From Lumbricus rubellus (lineage: Eukaryota; Annelida; Clitellata; Crassiclitellata; Lumbricidae), in NCBI GenBank assembly GCA_945859605.1, contig OX243814.1, positions 16,873,128 to 16,937,127 on the forward strand: 64,000 nucleotides of DNA, written 5' to 3'. Below are positions 53,877-63,650 of the stretch, one piece after another. The notes beneath the pieces are model-generated. The model worked only from the letters and a program-made list of their open reading frames with translations, was not told the DNA's origin and ran no database searches. Every line of letters begins with the position of its first letter. The first letter of the stretch is position 1. The position numbers were made by a program, and so were the translations under genes.

Positions 53877-54413
53877 ATGGAGCACAACTCGTATTGTGTA
53901 AAATGTAAGCGACAAACTGAATCTAAAGATGTTCAACGAGTCGTCAGTAAGAATGGTAGACCTATGCTTAGGGGTGTGTGCGTTGAGTGTGGCGCTAGAA
54001 AAACTCAGTTTACTAAAATGTCCACCGCTACAGGTGGTGATTTGGTCTCAGCTCTCAATTCTGCTACTTCTAATATTAAACTTCCATGGGCAAAGTACCC
54101 GGGTGAAATGCATCTTCCAGGACATTCTTTCACGGGTCCAGGTACTCGATTGGATTTGAGATTGAATCCTGATGGAACACCAAAAGATTGGAGTAAACCA
54201 GTAGATAGGGTTGATGCAGCAGCCTATCGTCATGACCTGGCTTATGCTAAACATACTGATACAGCAGGGAGAAACGTCGCTGACAGAGCTATGATAGATG
54301 AATTAAATAATATACCTAATCCTTCTTTCCGCGAACGAGTTGAAAGATCTATAGTTAAACCAATTTTATCAACGAAAACCCATTTTGGAATGGGGTTGAA
54401 AAAAAAACTCTGA
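53877..54413 (+). CDS. Zinc-ribbon / parvovirus-type PLA2 protein (E1)
   Basis: 178 codons. Zinc ribbon with CVKCKR and CVECGA; calcium-loop TGPG; catalytic HD in AAYRHDLAY; downstream VADRAM. It ends in LKKKL over a run of nine A residues. As in E2, the integrase follows without its own ATG in the -1 frame. Confidence 0.88.
   Translation: MEHNSYCVKCKRQTESKDVQRVVSKNGRPMLRGVCVECGARKTQFTKMSTATGGDLVSALNSATSNIKLPWAKYPGEMHLPGHSFTGPGTRLDLRLNPDGTPKDWSKPVDRVDAAAYRHDLAYAKHTDTAGRNVADRAMIDELNNIPNPSFRERVERSIVKPILSTKTHFGMGLKKKL
54399..54407 (+). promoter_or_regulatory. Candidate -1 frameshift site (A9 run), E1
   Basis: Three AAA codons in the PLA2 frame contain an A AAA AAA heptamer, directly before CTC TGA. 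A -1 slip enters the integrase frame, open to 55330. The slippery sequence differs from E2 but has the same position and effect. An alternative is transcriptional slippage on A9. Confidence 0.65.
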
Positions 54414-55330
54414 GATGGACAGACCAACTTGCTGACGAATTACATAAACCTATAGTCAGGAAGTTTAGGAAGCGAGTTGTTTATGTTCAGGGAGTGGACA
54501 AAGTTTGGGCGGCGGACTTGATTGACATGCAGGCTTATGCTAAATTTAATTCTGGTGTGAAATATTTGTTAAGCGTCATTGATATATTCTCCAAGTATGC
54601 ATTTATTCAGCCGTTAAAAGATAAGCGCGGAGAATCTGTGGCAGATGCTTTCGTTAAAATATTTAATACGAGCAAAAGAAGGGGTGAAAAACTTTGGGTC
54701 GATAAGGGAACAGAATTCTATAATAAACAGGTAAAATCATTAGGTATGCAGTTGTACTCAACTGAGAATGAAGAGAAATCTTGTATCGTAGAAAGATTTA
54801 ATAGAACAGTGAAAGAGAAAATGTTCAAATATTTTACAGCAAATTCAACTCAGAGATATATCGATGTTTTAGATAATATGGTTAATTTATACAACAACAC
54901 AAGACATTCTTCCATTAAAATGACTCCTGTTAAAGCGAGTATCAAAGCAAACGAATGGGTTGTGTGGATGAATTTATACGGCGATGCTGTACCTGAAACT
55001 GGTAAACCTAAATTTTCGGTAGGAGATAAAGTAAGAATTTCTAAGAAGAAAAAGACATTTGAGAAAGGCTACACAAATCGTTGGACACAAGAAATTTTTA
55101 CTATAACACAAATCCAATACACAGACCCTATAACCTATAAAATATCTGACTATCATGGAGAAGAAATAAAAGGGACATTTTATGAAGCTGAGTTACAATC
55201 GACAACGCAAGATACATTTAAAATAGAAAAGATTATAAGAAAAAGAGGAGCTCGGTCTTTGGTTAAATGGTTGGGGTATGATGATTCATTCAATTCATGG
55301 GTTAATAATAAAGACTTGATATCATTGTGA
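54407..55330 (+). CDS. E1 integrase with chromodomain, read in -1 frame from PLA2
   Basis: 308 codons from the frameshift site. The conserved stretch WTDQLADELHKP and the first catalytic Asp (VWAADLID) precede any in-frame ATG. Second Asp in WVDKGTEF, Glu in SCIVERF. The barrel contains GDKVRISKKKKTFEKGY, and the chromodomain has KIEKIIRKRG, LVKWLGYDD and FNSWVNN. Intact. Confidence 0.92.
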   Translation, partial: TLRWTDQLADELHKPIVRKFRKRVVYVQGVDKVWAADLIDMQAYAKFNSGVKYLLSVIDIFSKYAFIQPLKDKRGESVADAFVKIFNTSKRRGEKLWVDKGTEFYNKQVKSLGMQLYSTENEEKSCIVERFNRTVKEKMFKYFTANSTQRYIDVLDNMVNLYNNTRHSSIKMTPVKASIKANEWVVWMNLYGDAVPETGKPKFSVGDKVRISKKKKTFEKGYTNRWTQEIFTITQIQYTDPITYKISDYHGEEIKGTFYEAELQSTTQDTFKIEKIIRKRGARSLVKWLGYDDSFNSWVNNKDLISL

Positions 55331-55499
55331 ATTTACTACTACTATTAGCAAATTGTTTTTACTGCAGCTCTTGTGCAATCATTACTTTTGTATGAATAAG
55401 AACACGCTTTAATAACAAGTTATACTGTACATTCGCAGCCTGTTCTAAGAAGAAAAAGACATTCGAGAAAAAAAATTCTTGACTTTTTAAAACGGATGA

Positions 55500-55539
<40 letters not shown>

Positions 55540-55562
55540 AGAAAAAAAAGTTAGAAAAAAAA

Positions 55563-55607
<45 letters not shown>

Positions 55608-55860
55608 AAAAAAAAACCTAGAAAAAAAGTTAGAAAAAAACCTAGAAAAAAGTTAGAAAAAAAAAACCTAGGAAAAAAAATTAGAAAAAAAAACCTAGAA
55701 AAAAAGTTAGAAAAAAAGTTAGAAAAAAAACCTAGAAAAAAAACTTAGAAAAAAAGTTAGAAAAAAAAGTTAGAAAAAAAAAGTTATAATAATAATAATA
55801 ATTTATATATATAGAATTTTTCTGGGGACTTTTTGATCATCAACTTTTTGGTCAGTAGAC
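55331..55860. repeat. A-rich CCTAG/GTTAG repeat tract (E1 right arm)
   Basis: No gene. A 28-bp copy of integrase sequence (TTCTAAGAAGAAAAAGACAT, original at 55038-55066) sits at 55443-55471. From about 55500 to 55790 come long A runs punctuated by CCTAG and GTTAG. Long homopolymers here are likely to be assembly-sensitive. Confidence 0.85.
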
Positions 55861-55861
55861 A

Positions 55862-56620
55862 TCAGCGTCACCATGGAATGTGTGGAATGCATCGATAACA
55901 TCGACAAACGCGGACAAGCCAGTGACTGCATATCGCATTATACAGTATATATGCTAACACGTGCAACTAGCCTATGTAGTCAGGCGACATCAGCGTCACC
56001 ATGGAATGTGTGGAATGCATCGACAAACGCGGAGTCGCTGCAATCGATTATCTAACAGTATATAATTATTGTAACACGTGCAACTAGCCTATGTAGTCAG
56101 GCGACATCAGCGTCACCATGGAATGTGTGGAATGCATCGACAAACGCGGAGTCACTGCATATCGATTATCTAACAGTATATAATTATTGTAACACGTGCA
56201 ACTAGCCTATGTAGTCAGGCGACATCAGCGTCACCATGGAATGTGTGGAATGCATCGACAAACGCGGAGTCACTGCATATCGATTATCTAACAGTATATA
56301 ATTATTGTAACACATGCAACTAGCCTATGTAGTCAGGCGACATCAGCGTCACCATGGAATGTGTGGAATGCATCGACAAACGCGGAGTCACTGCATATCG
56401 ATTATCTAACAGTATATAATTATTGTAACACATGCAACTAGCCTATGTAGTCAGGCGACATCAGCGTCACCATGGAATGTGTGGAATGCATCGACAAACG
56501 CGGAGTCACTGCATATCGATTATCTAACAGTATATAATTATTGTAACACGTGCAACTAGCCTATGTAGTCAGGCGACATCAGCGTCACCATGGAATGTGT
56601 GGAATGCATGGAATGCATCG
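55862..56620. repeat. 118-bp minisatellite, about 6.4 copies
   Basis: Units carrying CAGGCGACATCAGCGTCACC begin at 55981, 56098, 56216, 56334, 56452 and 56570, with a diverged first unit before them. Each contains ATGGAATGTGTGGAATGCAT and a TATATAATTATTG segment. No open frame crosses units. It lies between the integrase gene and the right terminal repeat. Confidence 0.95.
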
Positions 56621-56684
56621 ACAAAGTTTAACTGATTTATTAGCTGACTGTTTCTTCAATGGAGTACACCCCCCAGTTTATCCA

Positions 56685-57229
56685 GTGTACTCATCATAGC
56701 TGAGTCGTCTAGGTGGAACAAAAATCTCGTTACAAATTTCTGCCCCGGCGGGGAATTGAACCCATGACCTCTTGGTTGACAGTCCACCGCGCTAACCACT
56801 GTACTACCGAGCACCCCCCTCAGGAAATAATAAAAGACCCCTAGAAAATCCTTTAGCACCATTTAAACTCATTTATTAGCTGATATTTTCTTCAATTAAA
56901 AACACCCCAGAAAATCCTTTATCACCATTTTAACTGATATTTTAGCTGATATTTTCTTCAATGAAAAAATCCCAGAAAATTAAAAAGACATCTAATTTCC
57001 ACTCCAGCGCGCTATCCACTGTACTACCGAGCACCCCCCTCAGGAAATAATAAAAGACCCCTAGAAAATTAAAAAGACTAAGAATTTAACTGGTTTAAAC
57101 CCTATTTTAACTGGCTTTTTTCTTCAATGAAAAAATCCCAGAAAATCCTTTAGCACCATTTAAACTCATTTATTAGCTAATTGTTTCTTCAATGTAAAAC
57201 ACCCCCAAAGAATTAATTTTACATCTACT
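56685..57229. repeat. E1 right terminal inverted repeat (545 bp)
   Basis: Inverse of 24465-25009 with few differences, clustered in the tRNA-like segment. It ends GAATTAATTTTACATCTACT. Confidence 0.92.
56741..56813 (-). repeat. tRNA-like (SINE head) sequence in E1 right TIR
   Basis: 73 nt with A-box-like TAGTACAGTGG and B-box GGTTCAATTCC. It differs from the left partner at several positions (AGTGGTTAGCGCGG here). A truncated second head is at 57004-57033. The remainder of the repeat unit looks like a SINE body. Confidence 0.6.
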
Positions 57230-57975
57230 ATCCTAGTCTTTACTATTCTGACCTTGTCGTTCACTTCATATTTCCAATTGGGCGGCCGTTTCTTTTCGTC
57301 ATACAAACGTTTTATAATACTATTTTCATTTTCCTTAGAAACCTCAATGGGCGCCATACCTATACTTCTATGGTACGTGTGGTTGTACGAATGTACAAGA
57401 TCTTGTAAAATGTCCATGTACCTATAAGTATTCTTATAAGTAAAGTATTTCCACATCTTCGTCTTGAGGGTTCTATTGAACCGCTCGACTACAGAGGCTT
57501 TTATGTCGCTATTTTCAGATGTGTAAAAGCGAATGGCATTTTTGCGTAGCAGATTTTGAAAGGTTTTATTAAGGAACTCTGTTCCCTTGTCGGTCTGTAG
57601 ATTGGCCGGCTGTTTGTCTGTAAGAATGTTTGAAAATGCCTCAGTCAGGTCCGCACCGGACTTTGATTTAAGGGGTACCGCCCAAGCATATTTAGAAAAG
57701 ACGTCTATGCAGGTTAAAATATATTTATTTTTATCATTATATTTCGACAGTGCTGAAAGATCGGCCAGATCGGCCTGCCAAAGATCGCAAATACCAACAG
57801 AGAAAGTCTTTCGTCGCCTAAAGTTCAATCTAACAGGTTTATGTAACGTGTATGCATCTTGTTTGGTCAACCAATTTTTAGCGTCTTTATTTTTAAATGT
57901 ACCACTAAGATGTCTTTGAAAGGATGACACGCCTGCGAAACTACCAGGTGTCTTTGGATCAAAGTACGCCTCCAT
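57166..57975 (-). pseudogene. E3 integrase, N-terminal and catalytic part
   Basis: Starts at the ATG at 57975, so unlike E1 and E2 this lineage has a normal integrase start. Catalytic Asp in LWQADLAD, Asp in LQTDKGTEF, Glu in ASVVERF. E1 interrupts it at 57235 just after NDKVRIVKT, and the reading then runs about 20 codons into the E1 terminus. The C-terminal half is at 24170-24464. Confidence 0.92.
57230..57235. repeat. Target-site duplication of E1, right copy (ATCCTA)
   Basis: Matches 24459-24464 and lies within the E3 integrase coding sequence. Confidence 0.93.
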
Positions 57976-57989
57976 CGATATTCAAAAAA

Positions 57990-58390
57990 TTAGTAAGTTA
58001 TCCAACTCGCCAGACTTTGCTGTTTTCCACGAATGTTCTTTGGTGTAAGTGATGAGGATTCTTCGATTGGGTTATTAATATACGTCCAACGTTCTTGATT
58101 TCCAATCAACTCACGAGGTATGTTTGAGTCTTTCAGAGCTTCTGCCAAGAGTCGCCACCCGGTGGGTGGGGAGGCCGTCGTACGTTTCCTCATAAGGTCG
58201 TTGACCAAATCGACCATGTGAGTTTTCGGAATAGTTGCATCCTTTAAAATAAGTTCGCCTTTAGAAGTCCAAGACACGTCGGGATTGCTCTTCATGTGTG
58301 ACAAGAGTCTAGCAGCTTGAGTTTTCCATTTCTTTGGCACCGTTTCCAAGACTTGCGCCTCTATACTGCTGCTAGATTTGTTGGGGTCGC

Positions 58391-58430
<40 letters not shown>

Positions 58431-58664
58431 TTCCGCTGCGTCTTCTTTGGAATCGAACTTGGTAACTACGCTGGGTTTGTCAATGTGTAAGTATCGACTC
58501 AAACTGTTGGTGTACAGTTTGGCTTTATCATCGTCTGCAATATTCCTATGCAGAATGTCGTACATCTGTGTATCCAATCTAGATAATGTTTTGTCTAGCA
58601 TAGTCTCTTTCCATTTTTCTATCTGTCTGGGTTCCACTAAAACCATCTTCTTCGTGTGTTCCAT
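57990..58664 (-). CDS. E3 structural/core protein with poly-Ala tract
   Basis: 224 codons. N-terminal helical region (KWKETMLDKTLSRLDTQMYD), a run of about 14 alanines from a (GCC)n microsatellite near residue 85, then a conserved C-terminal half with VPKKWKTQAARLLSHMKSNP, DLVNDLMRKRTT, GWRLLAEAL and IPRELIGNQERW. Proteins of this pattern lie beside the integrase in common Polintons. Function is not established; a core or scaffold role is inferred. Confidence 0.7.
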
Positions 58665-58665
58665 A

Positions 58666-58995
58666 CTATATTTTATTACTTAGCAGCGTACCCAGAAAAG
58701 AAAGCACAGGAGTCAGTAATGCACCTATGAATCCGCCAGTCTGTACTATACGCTTTTTGATTTTTCGTCGAGTCTTTTTCGATGCAAGTTTTCTCAACTT
58801 GTGTTTGAAGCGAGCAAGTCTTTTCTTCTGACCCTCTTTTAAAGGTACCGTGCCTTTTAAAATGTTGATTGCACACTCGCAAAGACAGCAAAGCAGAGAA
58901 GAATTGCAGTCTTTCAAAATCTGTTTCCTTACTTTAGGTGAAGACTCTTTAAGCAGTCTGAGTTTCTCAAACTTCTCCTCTATGGGTGCAGTCAT
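58666..58995 (-). CDS. E3 small basic protein (core pX/Mu-like)
   Basis: 109 codons from MTAPIEEKF at 58995; the frame upstream overlaps the ATPase gene. A Cys cluster (SLLCCLCECAINILKG) and very basic helices (GQKKRLARFKHKLRKLASKK) precede a hydrophobic glycine-rich tail (TGGFIGALLTPVLSFLG). Likely DNA-condensing or membrane-active virion protein. It ends 1 bp before the next gene's start. Confidence 0.7.
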   Translation of the reverse strand: MTAPIEEKFEKLRLLKESSPKVRKQILKDCNSSLLCCLCECAINILKGTVPLKEGQKKRLARFKHKLRKLASKKTRRKIKKRIVQTGGFIGALLTPVLSFLGTLLSNKI

Positions 58996-59036
58996 TTTGA
59001 ATGAATGAGATATACGAGGTTGTTGGGACTTTATAT

Positions 59037-59651
59037 TCATTTCCTCATATATACGTAATGCACCTCTCCCGGAAAAATATTTGTTCTCAGCCGACAACGT
59101 TCGTCAGTTTCTGGCTTCAGGTCGATCAGAAGATATCCGAAAGGCGCCATAGTCGCATCGTGGAATGCCTCTATCATAAAATTAGATTTGCCTGGAAACA
59201 TCTGACGTGCTAATATTGCAACTTGTGTGCTGTCTCTAACATTTTTGAAAAGAACAAAGTAATGAGCATTCAGACTGATGGTTCTTGTATGCTTGCCACT
59301 GTAGAAAAGATTTTGCGTCAGGTATAGTATGGAAACGTTCTTGTGATGACTAACTTTGGTGAATAAGTTTGTAACCCTCTGATCAGTTTCGCTCATAAGG
59401 TCGTCTAGCACGAGTAGAGTCTTTTGCTTGCCATCGAAAATATTCAAGTCGGGCAATCCTTCGTGAAATTGAACTTGTGTGTATTTGTCGAAAATTTCTT
59501 GGTAAATACCATAACACCATATAATTTTTTCTATACCTGGCTTGACCATGTAGTCTAAATGATCTATAAAACGTAAAGTGAAGTTTGTCTTTCCACATCC
59601 ACTGGGCCCGCTGATTATAGCAGAGAATGGATGTAACCAAGTTGGATCCAT
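59037..59651 (-). CDS. E3 genome-packaging ATPase
   Basis: 204 codons, shorter than those of E1 and E2. Walker A GPSGCGKT at residues 15-22; Walker B LLVLDDL near 80; SILYLTQNLF sensor region. Same A32/FtsK-like superfamily but clearly another lineage. The frame is intact. Confidence 0.9.
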   Translation of the reverse strand: MDPTWLHPFSAIISGPSGCGKTNFTLRFIDHLDYMVKPGIEKIIWCYGIYQEIFDKYTQVQFHEGLPDLNIFDGKQKTLLVLDDLMSETDQRVTNLFTKVSHHKNVSILYLTQNLFYSGKHTRTISLNAHYFVLFKNVRDSTQVAILARQMFPGKSNFMIEAFHDATMAPFGYLLIDLKPETDERCRLRTNIFPGEVHYVYMRK

Positions 59652-59689
59652 AATGAAAAGTAAATGTGCACTGTGATGTTCTCTTCTTT

Positions 59690-60010
59690 TTATGCCATGT
59701 ATATTCTAACAGTTCCAAGGATGCGTTCACAGCAAGAGGGACAGTGCGTTGCAATGTCCGCGCAAGGTTCACACATATTTATATGCGCACATGGAAGAGA
59801 TAGTATTTGTACTTGTCTTTCTTTACAGACTTTGCAAATGATAGACTTCTTTAGATTTTCATTATCAAATTTCAGCTTCATAGTATTATACTTTACAAGT
59901 TTTTCATTCTCACTTTCAATGCTTTCCTCATCTTCACTTTGACACATGCAGCAGTCGCATTTGTAGTTTCCACACACATCCATTTCACATTTACTAATAT
60001 TCGGACACAT
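59690..60010 (-). CDS. E3 RING-finger protein (IAP-type RING)
   Basis: 106 codons. An N-terminal Cys cluster (CGNYKCDCCMC), an acidic coiled segment, and a C-terminal C3HC4 RING: CKVC, then PCAHINMCEPCA, then CPSC, as in the RING of inhibitor-of-apoptosis proteins. Predicted E3 ubiquitin ligase that could alter a host pathway. No BIR domain is present. E1 and E2 have no equivalent. Confidence 0.8.
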   Translation of the reverse strand: MCPNISKCEMDVCGNYKCDCCMCQSEDEESIESENEKLVKYNTMKLKFDNENLKKSIICKVCKERQVQILSLPCAHINMCEPCADIATHCPSCCERILGTVRIYMA

Positions 60011-60240
60011 ATCAGCTGTTCTTTAGAATATAATAATAATGAATTGATTTATGACGACTGGAGACTTTTATATTGCTGCAGTCACAAGAAATAAAAAGTG
60101 CTTAGTCAGGTATATTTACAATTAGATCAAAGAAATGTGCAATGAAGCATGACAACTCCTAGAACACTACAGAGGTGCTTAGTCATCAAAAAGGTTATCA
60201 GAACATACGCCTATTGACTTAAGTGTTTCAGTAAATGCCT

Positions 60241-60420
60241 TTTAAGTCCATTGTGTTTTGATAGTTAGTGCGACCTGTTTTAGTAACTAATGGGTTTTTA
60301 ACGAGGTTTTAGGTCCATTGTGTTTTGATTCCTAATTGCTTTTAGGTCATTAGCGCGACATGTTTTAGTAACTAATGGGTTTTTAATGACTTCTCTTAAT
60401 GGGTTTTTAACGATGTTTTA
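60241..60420. repeat. Degenerate repeat near the proposed E3 terminus
   Basis: GTCCATTGTGTTTTGAT occurs at 60246 and 60313, and TTTTAGTAACTAATGGGTTT at 60288 and 60363, with a partial third copy near 60397. Comparable in place to the subterminal arrays of E2. The stretch 60011-60240 holds no gene. Confidence 0.75.
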
Positions 60421-60589
60421 GAAAAGACAGTTAGCCACTACTACGAACGCATTGCACAATTATTATTATATTTCCCATTCGATGATTATGTTCTATTTTG
60501 GAACCCCTTGCATAAAATGTTCATGTGGACTGTACATAAATATATATAATATATATATAAATAATATATATACATGCACTATACAATTA

Positions 60590-62020
60590 TATATTCAATT
60601 CAATTCAATTCAATTCAATTCACTTTATTGCAACCAGAAAACAAGAAAACAATAAAAGTACAAAACATGCATGCATTGGCTACAAAGGGGGGCCCAAAAG
60701 GGATGGACATCCCGCTGGGAAGGGTCACCCAAGTAAAAAAGTCCCAAGAAAAATTAATCAAGATAGCTTAAAAGAAAGAGACTAAAACAAATTAGGTGAT
60801 GACAGATTGCAGAAAAGCTTATATTGTCAAGAGCATATAGAGAAACAAACTTAACTAAGTACTTAACTAAAATCTTAACTACACATGGTCATGTGCACTT
60901 CAAGTAGCATTAGTGGAGGAGAGTAGAAGAACACGAAGTTTCGTTTTAAATACCTGCAGACTACTCGATTGACGAATGTCAATTGGTATTGTGTTCCATA
61001 CTTTAGTGCCATAAGATTTAATAGTAAACCGCCTAGTATTAGATTGAGCTTTGACAGGGCGAAAAGCAGATGAATTCCTAGTGAAATGCGAATGGATGTC
61101 AGAGGCGTGAGGGAGGTAACCTTGGAATACCGAAGGAAGGAGACCGTGTTCGAGTCGAAAAAAGAACTCGCTAATTTGGAGATCCTTTATCTGGTCAATT
61201 TTCAGGAGATGAAGTTCATTAAAGGAAGGGCCAGTGTGTTCCCGTTTACGAATACCCGCAATTATACGAACAGCCCTCTTCTGTAAGATTACAAGTTTAT
61301 GAAGCCTGGATTCGTATGTCGATGCCCAAACAAGGTTGCAATATGTGAGGTAGGGGTAGACAAGGGTATAATACAAATTCATTCTAATTGTCTTTGGCAA
61401 GATATAAGCAACGCGGGAAATAATACCAATATTTTTAGCAATTTTAGTTGCAATTTGATTAATATGAACTTTCCAGGTCAAATGTTGATCTATATGCACA
61501 CCTAAGAATTTTGTAGATTCAACTTGATTGATGGAAATATCATCAATAAGCAAACAGAGATTGTCATTTGGCTTTATTTTCCGGTGGGATTTAAATAAAA
61601 TAAAGTTGGTTTTATCTAAATTAAGGGTGAGTTTATTTGCATGGAACCAAACAGCTATGCTAGATAGTTCAACGTTCACAGTTTGAAACAACGTCTGCCA
61701 TGAACCATTGGAGTAAAAAACGTTGGTGTCATCGGCAAATAGAATAAAAAACATTGTTGGAGAGACATTGGCCAAGTCATTAATATAAAGCAGGAAAAGG
61801 AGTGGTCCGAGGTTGGAGCCTTGAGGAACTCCATATTTGATCAACCCTAGCTCAGAAAGGACACCATTACAGAGAACTCTTTGTGTACGGCTCTCAAAAT
61901 AGCTGGCAAACCATCTGAGCTGAGTCCCCCTAATTCCATAGTTGTCTAATTTTTTAAGCAAAATATTATGGTCTACCGTATCAAACGCTTTAGCTAGATC
62001 AAAGAAGATTCCCACTGAGT
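60590..62020 (-). mobile_element. 5'-truncated non-LTR retrotransposon (CR1/Jockey-like)
   Basis: The 3' end carries a (GAATT)n tail (TTCAA repeats on the plus strand at 60593-60623), typical of CR1-group LINEs. Coding sequence lies at 60900-62017. The 5' end is cut within the reverse transcriptase and abuts a TA microsatellite. It stands outside E3, in host DNA. Confidence 0.85.
60900..62017 (-). pseudogene. Reverse transcriptase fragment of the LINE
   Basis: RT motifs FFDLAKAFDTVDHNILLKKL, YGVPQGSNLGPLLFLLYIND and the catalytic FADDTNVF are present, followed by thumb and C-terminal regions. The N-terminal endonuclease and first RT motifs are missing. The frame is open, but its apparent start in a Tyr/Ile-rich stretch is microsatellite-encoded. 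Confidence 0.88.
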
Positions 62021-62048
62021 ATATATATATATATACATATATATATAC

Positions 62049-62084
<36 letters not shown>

Positions 62085-62085
62085 C
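62018..62085. repeat. (TA/CATA)n microsatellite
   Basis: Alternating TA with CATA steps, marking the 5' truncation point of the LINE. Confidence 0.95.
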
Positions 62086-62247
62086 CAGACATATAATGTC
62101 TATATTTATGTTAATGTTATTTATGCTCTCGTTCTTTTCTCATCGATCATCGTCCTTGCCAGTAGCCTACTTTCGTAAAAGTTGTTTTTTCTCTCTCTCA
62201 ATTGGTGATCTGGGGTGATCTTTGCTATGGCAATATGTTATTGTCCA

Positions 62248-62256
62248 GCATCGTCG

Positions 62257-62288
<32 letters not shown>

Positions 62289-62340
62289 GTCAGCAGCATC
62301 ATCATCGTCGTCAGCAGCAGCATCAGCAGCAGCATTGGCA
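62248..62340. repeat. (ATC/AGC)n trinucleotide microsatellite
   Basis: Interrupted CAT, CGT and CAG triplets. Open frames over it are repeat artefacts. The flanking 62086-62900 shows no recognisable gene. Confidence 0.95.
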
Positions 62341-62894
62341 TCGGTTCCTAACGTAAGCCATTTGGCTTGGCGATGTGCACGATTTAAAAATGAGTATAGG
62401 CTTCTTGAACAGGCGCTATAAATTCTTAAAATGAATGAATGAATCACCATTGTCATTTGACAAGTTCACTGCCCCCTCCCTCATACATGGTTTTTGTCCA
62501 AGTTATGTCATGTCCTGCATGTCAGTTTTTGTATCATCAATCCAACGTATATAGTCCTGCACAGACTGTCTTTGTTGCTTTTCTTTTTTCTTAGAACCTT
62601 TCATATATTGTGCATTGTTTGTGATTCTATCCGTGCTTCATGATATTATACATTAGATGATTAGATGCTTTCGTATTCTTTACTGGCTTCCTTTTGGATG
62701 GGTTATTAAGCTTACAGCAGCAAACGTGATCTTCCATCATTCCGTTACATGGTCCATGCATATCCGAAGATTTTCCCGAAGATTCAGATTTGCCGACGTA
62801 ATAAAACAAGTTCTTCATATAAAAGGCATAAAATACATACACACAATAAGTAATTGCTCACTTACTCACGAATGCATTAAAGTTGCATCTTATA

Positions 62895-62972
62895 TACTGC
62901 ATGTATATATTGTATATATTATATTGTATATATTATATACTCGTATATAATATATATATATATTATATAATT
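62895..62972. repeat. AT-rich microsatellite (TATA-type)
   Basis: TATATATTGTATA-type repeats. 62973-63460 contains a degenerate GACAGAGA tract (about 63080-63135) and no recognisable gene. Confidence 0.9.
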
Positions 62973-63475
62973 ATGCCTTACGGTCATAAACGTATCTGTG
63001 CGCACTATCTGTTTACAATAAATCATTGGACGTTCAATTCGTTGGGTATATCCCGATAAAATCATATTAATCACCGGACAAGACAGAGACAAAAAGACAG
63101 AGATACGGAGAGAAAGACAGACAGAGACAGAGACATACGGACACAGCAGAGTACGTCTCGACATGGTCTCCACTTATCGCAACAACAATGATGCTATGTC
63201 TACCGAACGGCTCCAACGAATCTGTCAGAGTCCGATGCAAATTTCCACATTATTCTCGTGCATTTAAATAATGTCAAGAACGCTGAATACATGAGCCAAG
63301 GAAATCCTTCTCAGATCGCCATCATCCAATGTAGGATTTATTGAACAAAATTATAGACAAATGCAAATCGGCTACCGTATGCATACCAAGGCAAGAGGTC
63401 AGAAATGTCATTTGTCATTATTTGATTAATTATTTGCCCTTGTAATTGGCTGTGCTACGGTGCCATATAAATTGT

Positions 63476-63505
63476 CGTTATTATTGTTATTATTATTAAT
63501 ATTAT

Positions 63506-63594
<89 letters not shown>

Positions 63595-63650
63595 ATACTA
63601 CAACTACTACTACTATTATTATTATCACTTTTATTATTATTATTTTTTTT
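63476..63650. repeat. (CTA/TTA)n trinucleotide microsatellite
   Basis: Long CTA array flanked by TTA/ATT triplets. A further (ATT)n lies at about 63808-63838. No gene is seen from 63651 to the window end. Confidence 0.97.

Larger units (their letters stand above)
24465..57229 (-). mobile_element. Maverick E1 (complete, interrupted by E2)
   Basis: Inverted termini AGTAGATGTAAAATTAATTC and 545-bp terminal repeats bound the element, with 6-bp target copies ATCCTA on both sides. Removing E2 (16,510 bp) and one E2 target copy leaves about 16.25 kb, a normal Maverick length. Gene order from left: two fibres, protease, PolB, SAP/NUMOD1, MCP, small amphipathic, DUF8207-like, [E2], dUTPase-fold-like, minor protein, penton-like, ATPase (all minus), then PLA2 and integrase (plus). 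Apart from the E2 insertion at the very end of one gene, every frame is open, so E1 could have been active until E2 arrived. It is visibly A+T-richer than E2. Confidence 0.95.
57230..60442 (-). mobile_element. Maverick E3, right fragment
   Basis: Carries RING, ATPase, small basic, 224-codon and integrase N-terminal genes, all minus. The proposed outer end at 60442 is GTTAGCCACTACT, whose inverse starts AGTAG like E1 and E2. It is preceded by degenerate repeats at 60241-60420. The partner end is not in the window, so this terminus is a prediction. ACGAAC (60443-60448) would be the target copy. Confidence 0.7.

Noticed and set aside
55862..56620. CRISPR-like array
   Set aside because: Units are contiguous and wholly repeated with no variable spacers. 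The context is eukaryotic.
62215..62456. Ser- or Asp-rich open frames
   Set aside because: They are translations of the ATC/AGC microsatellite.
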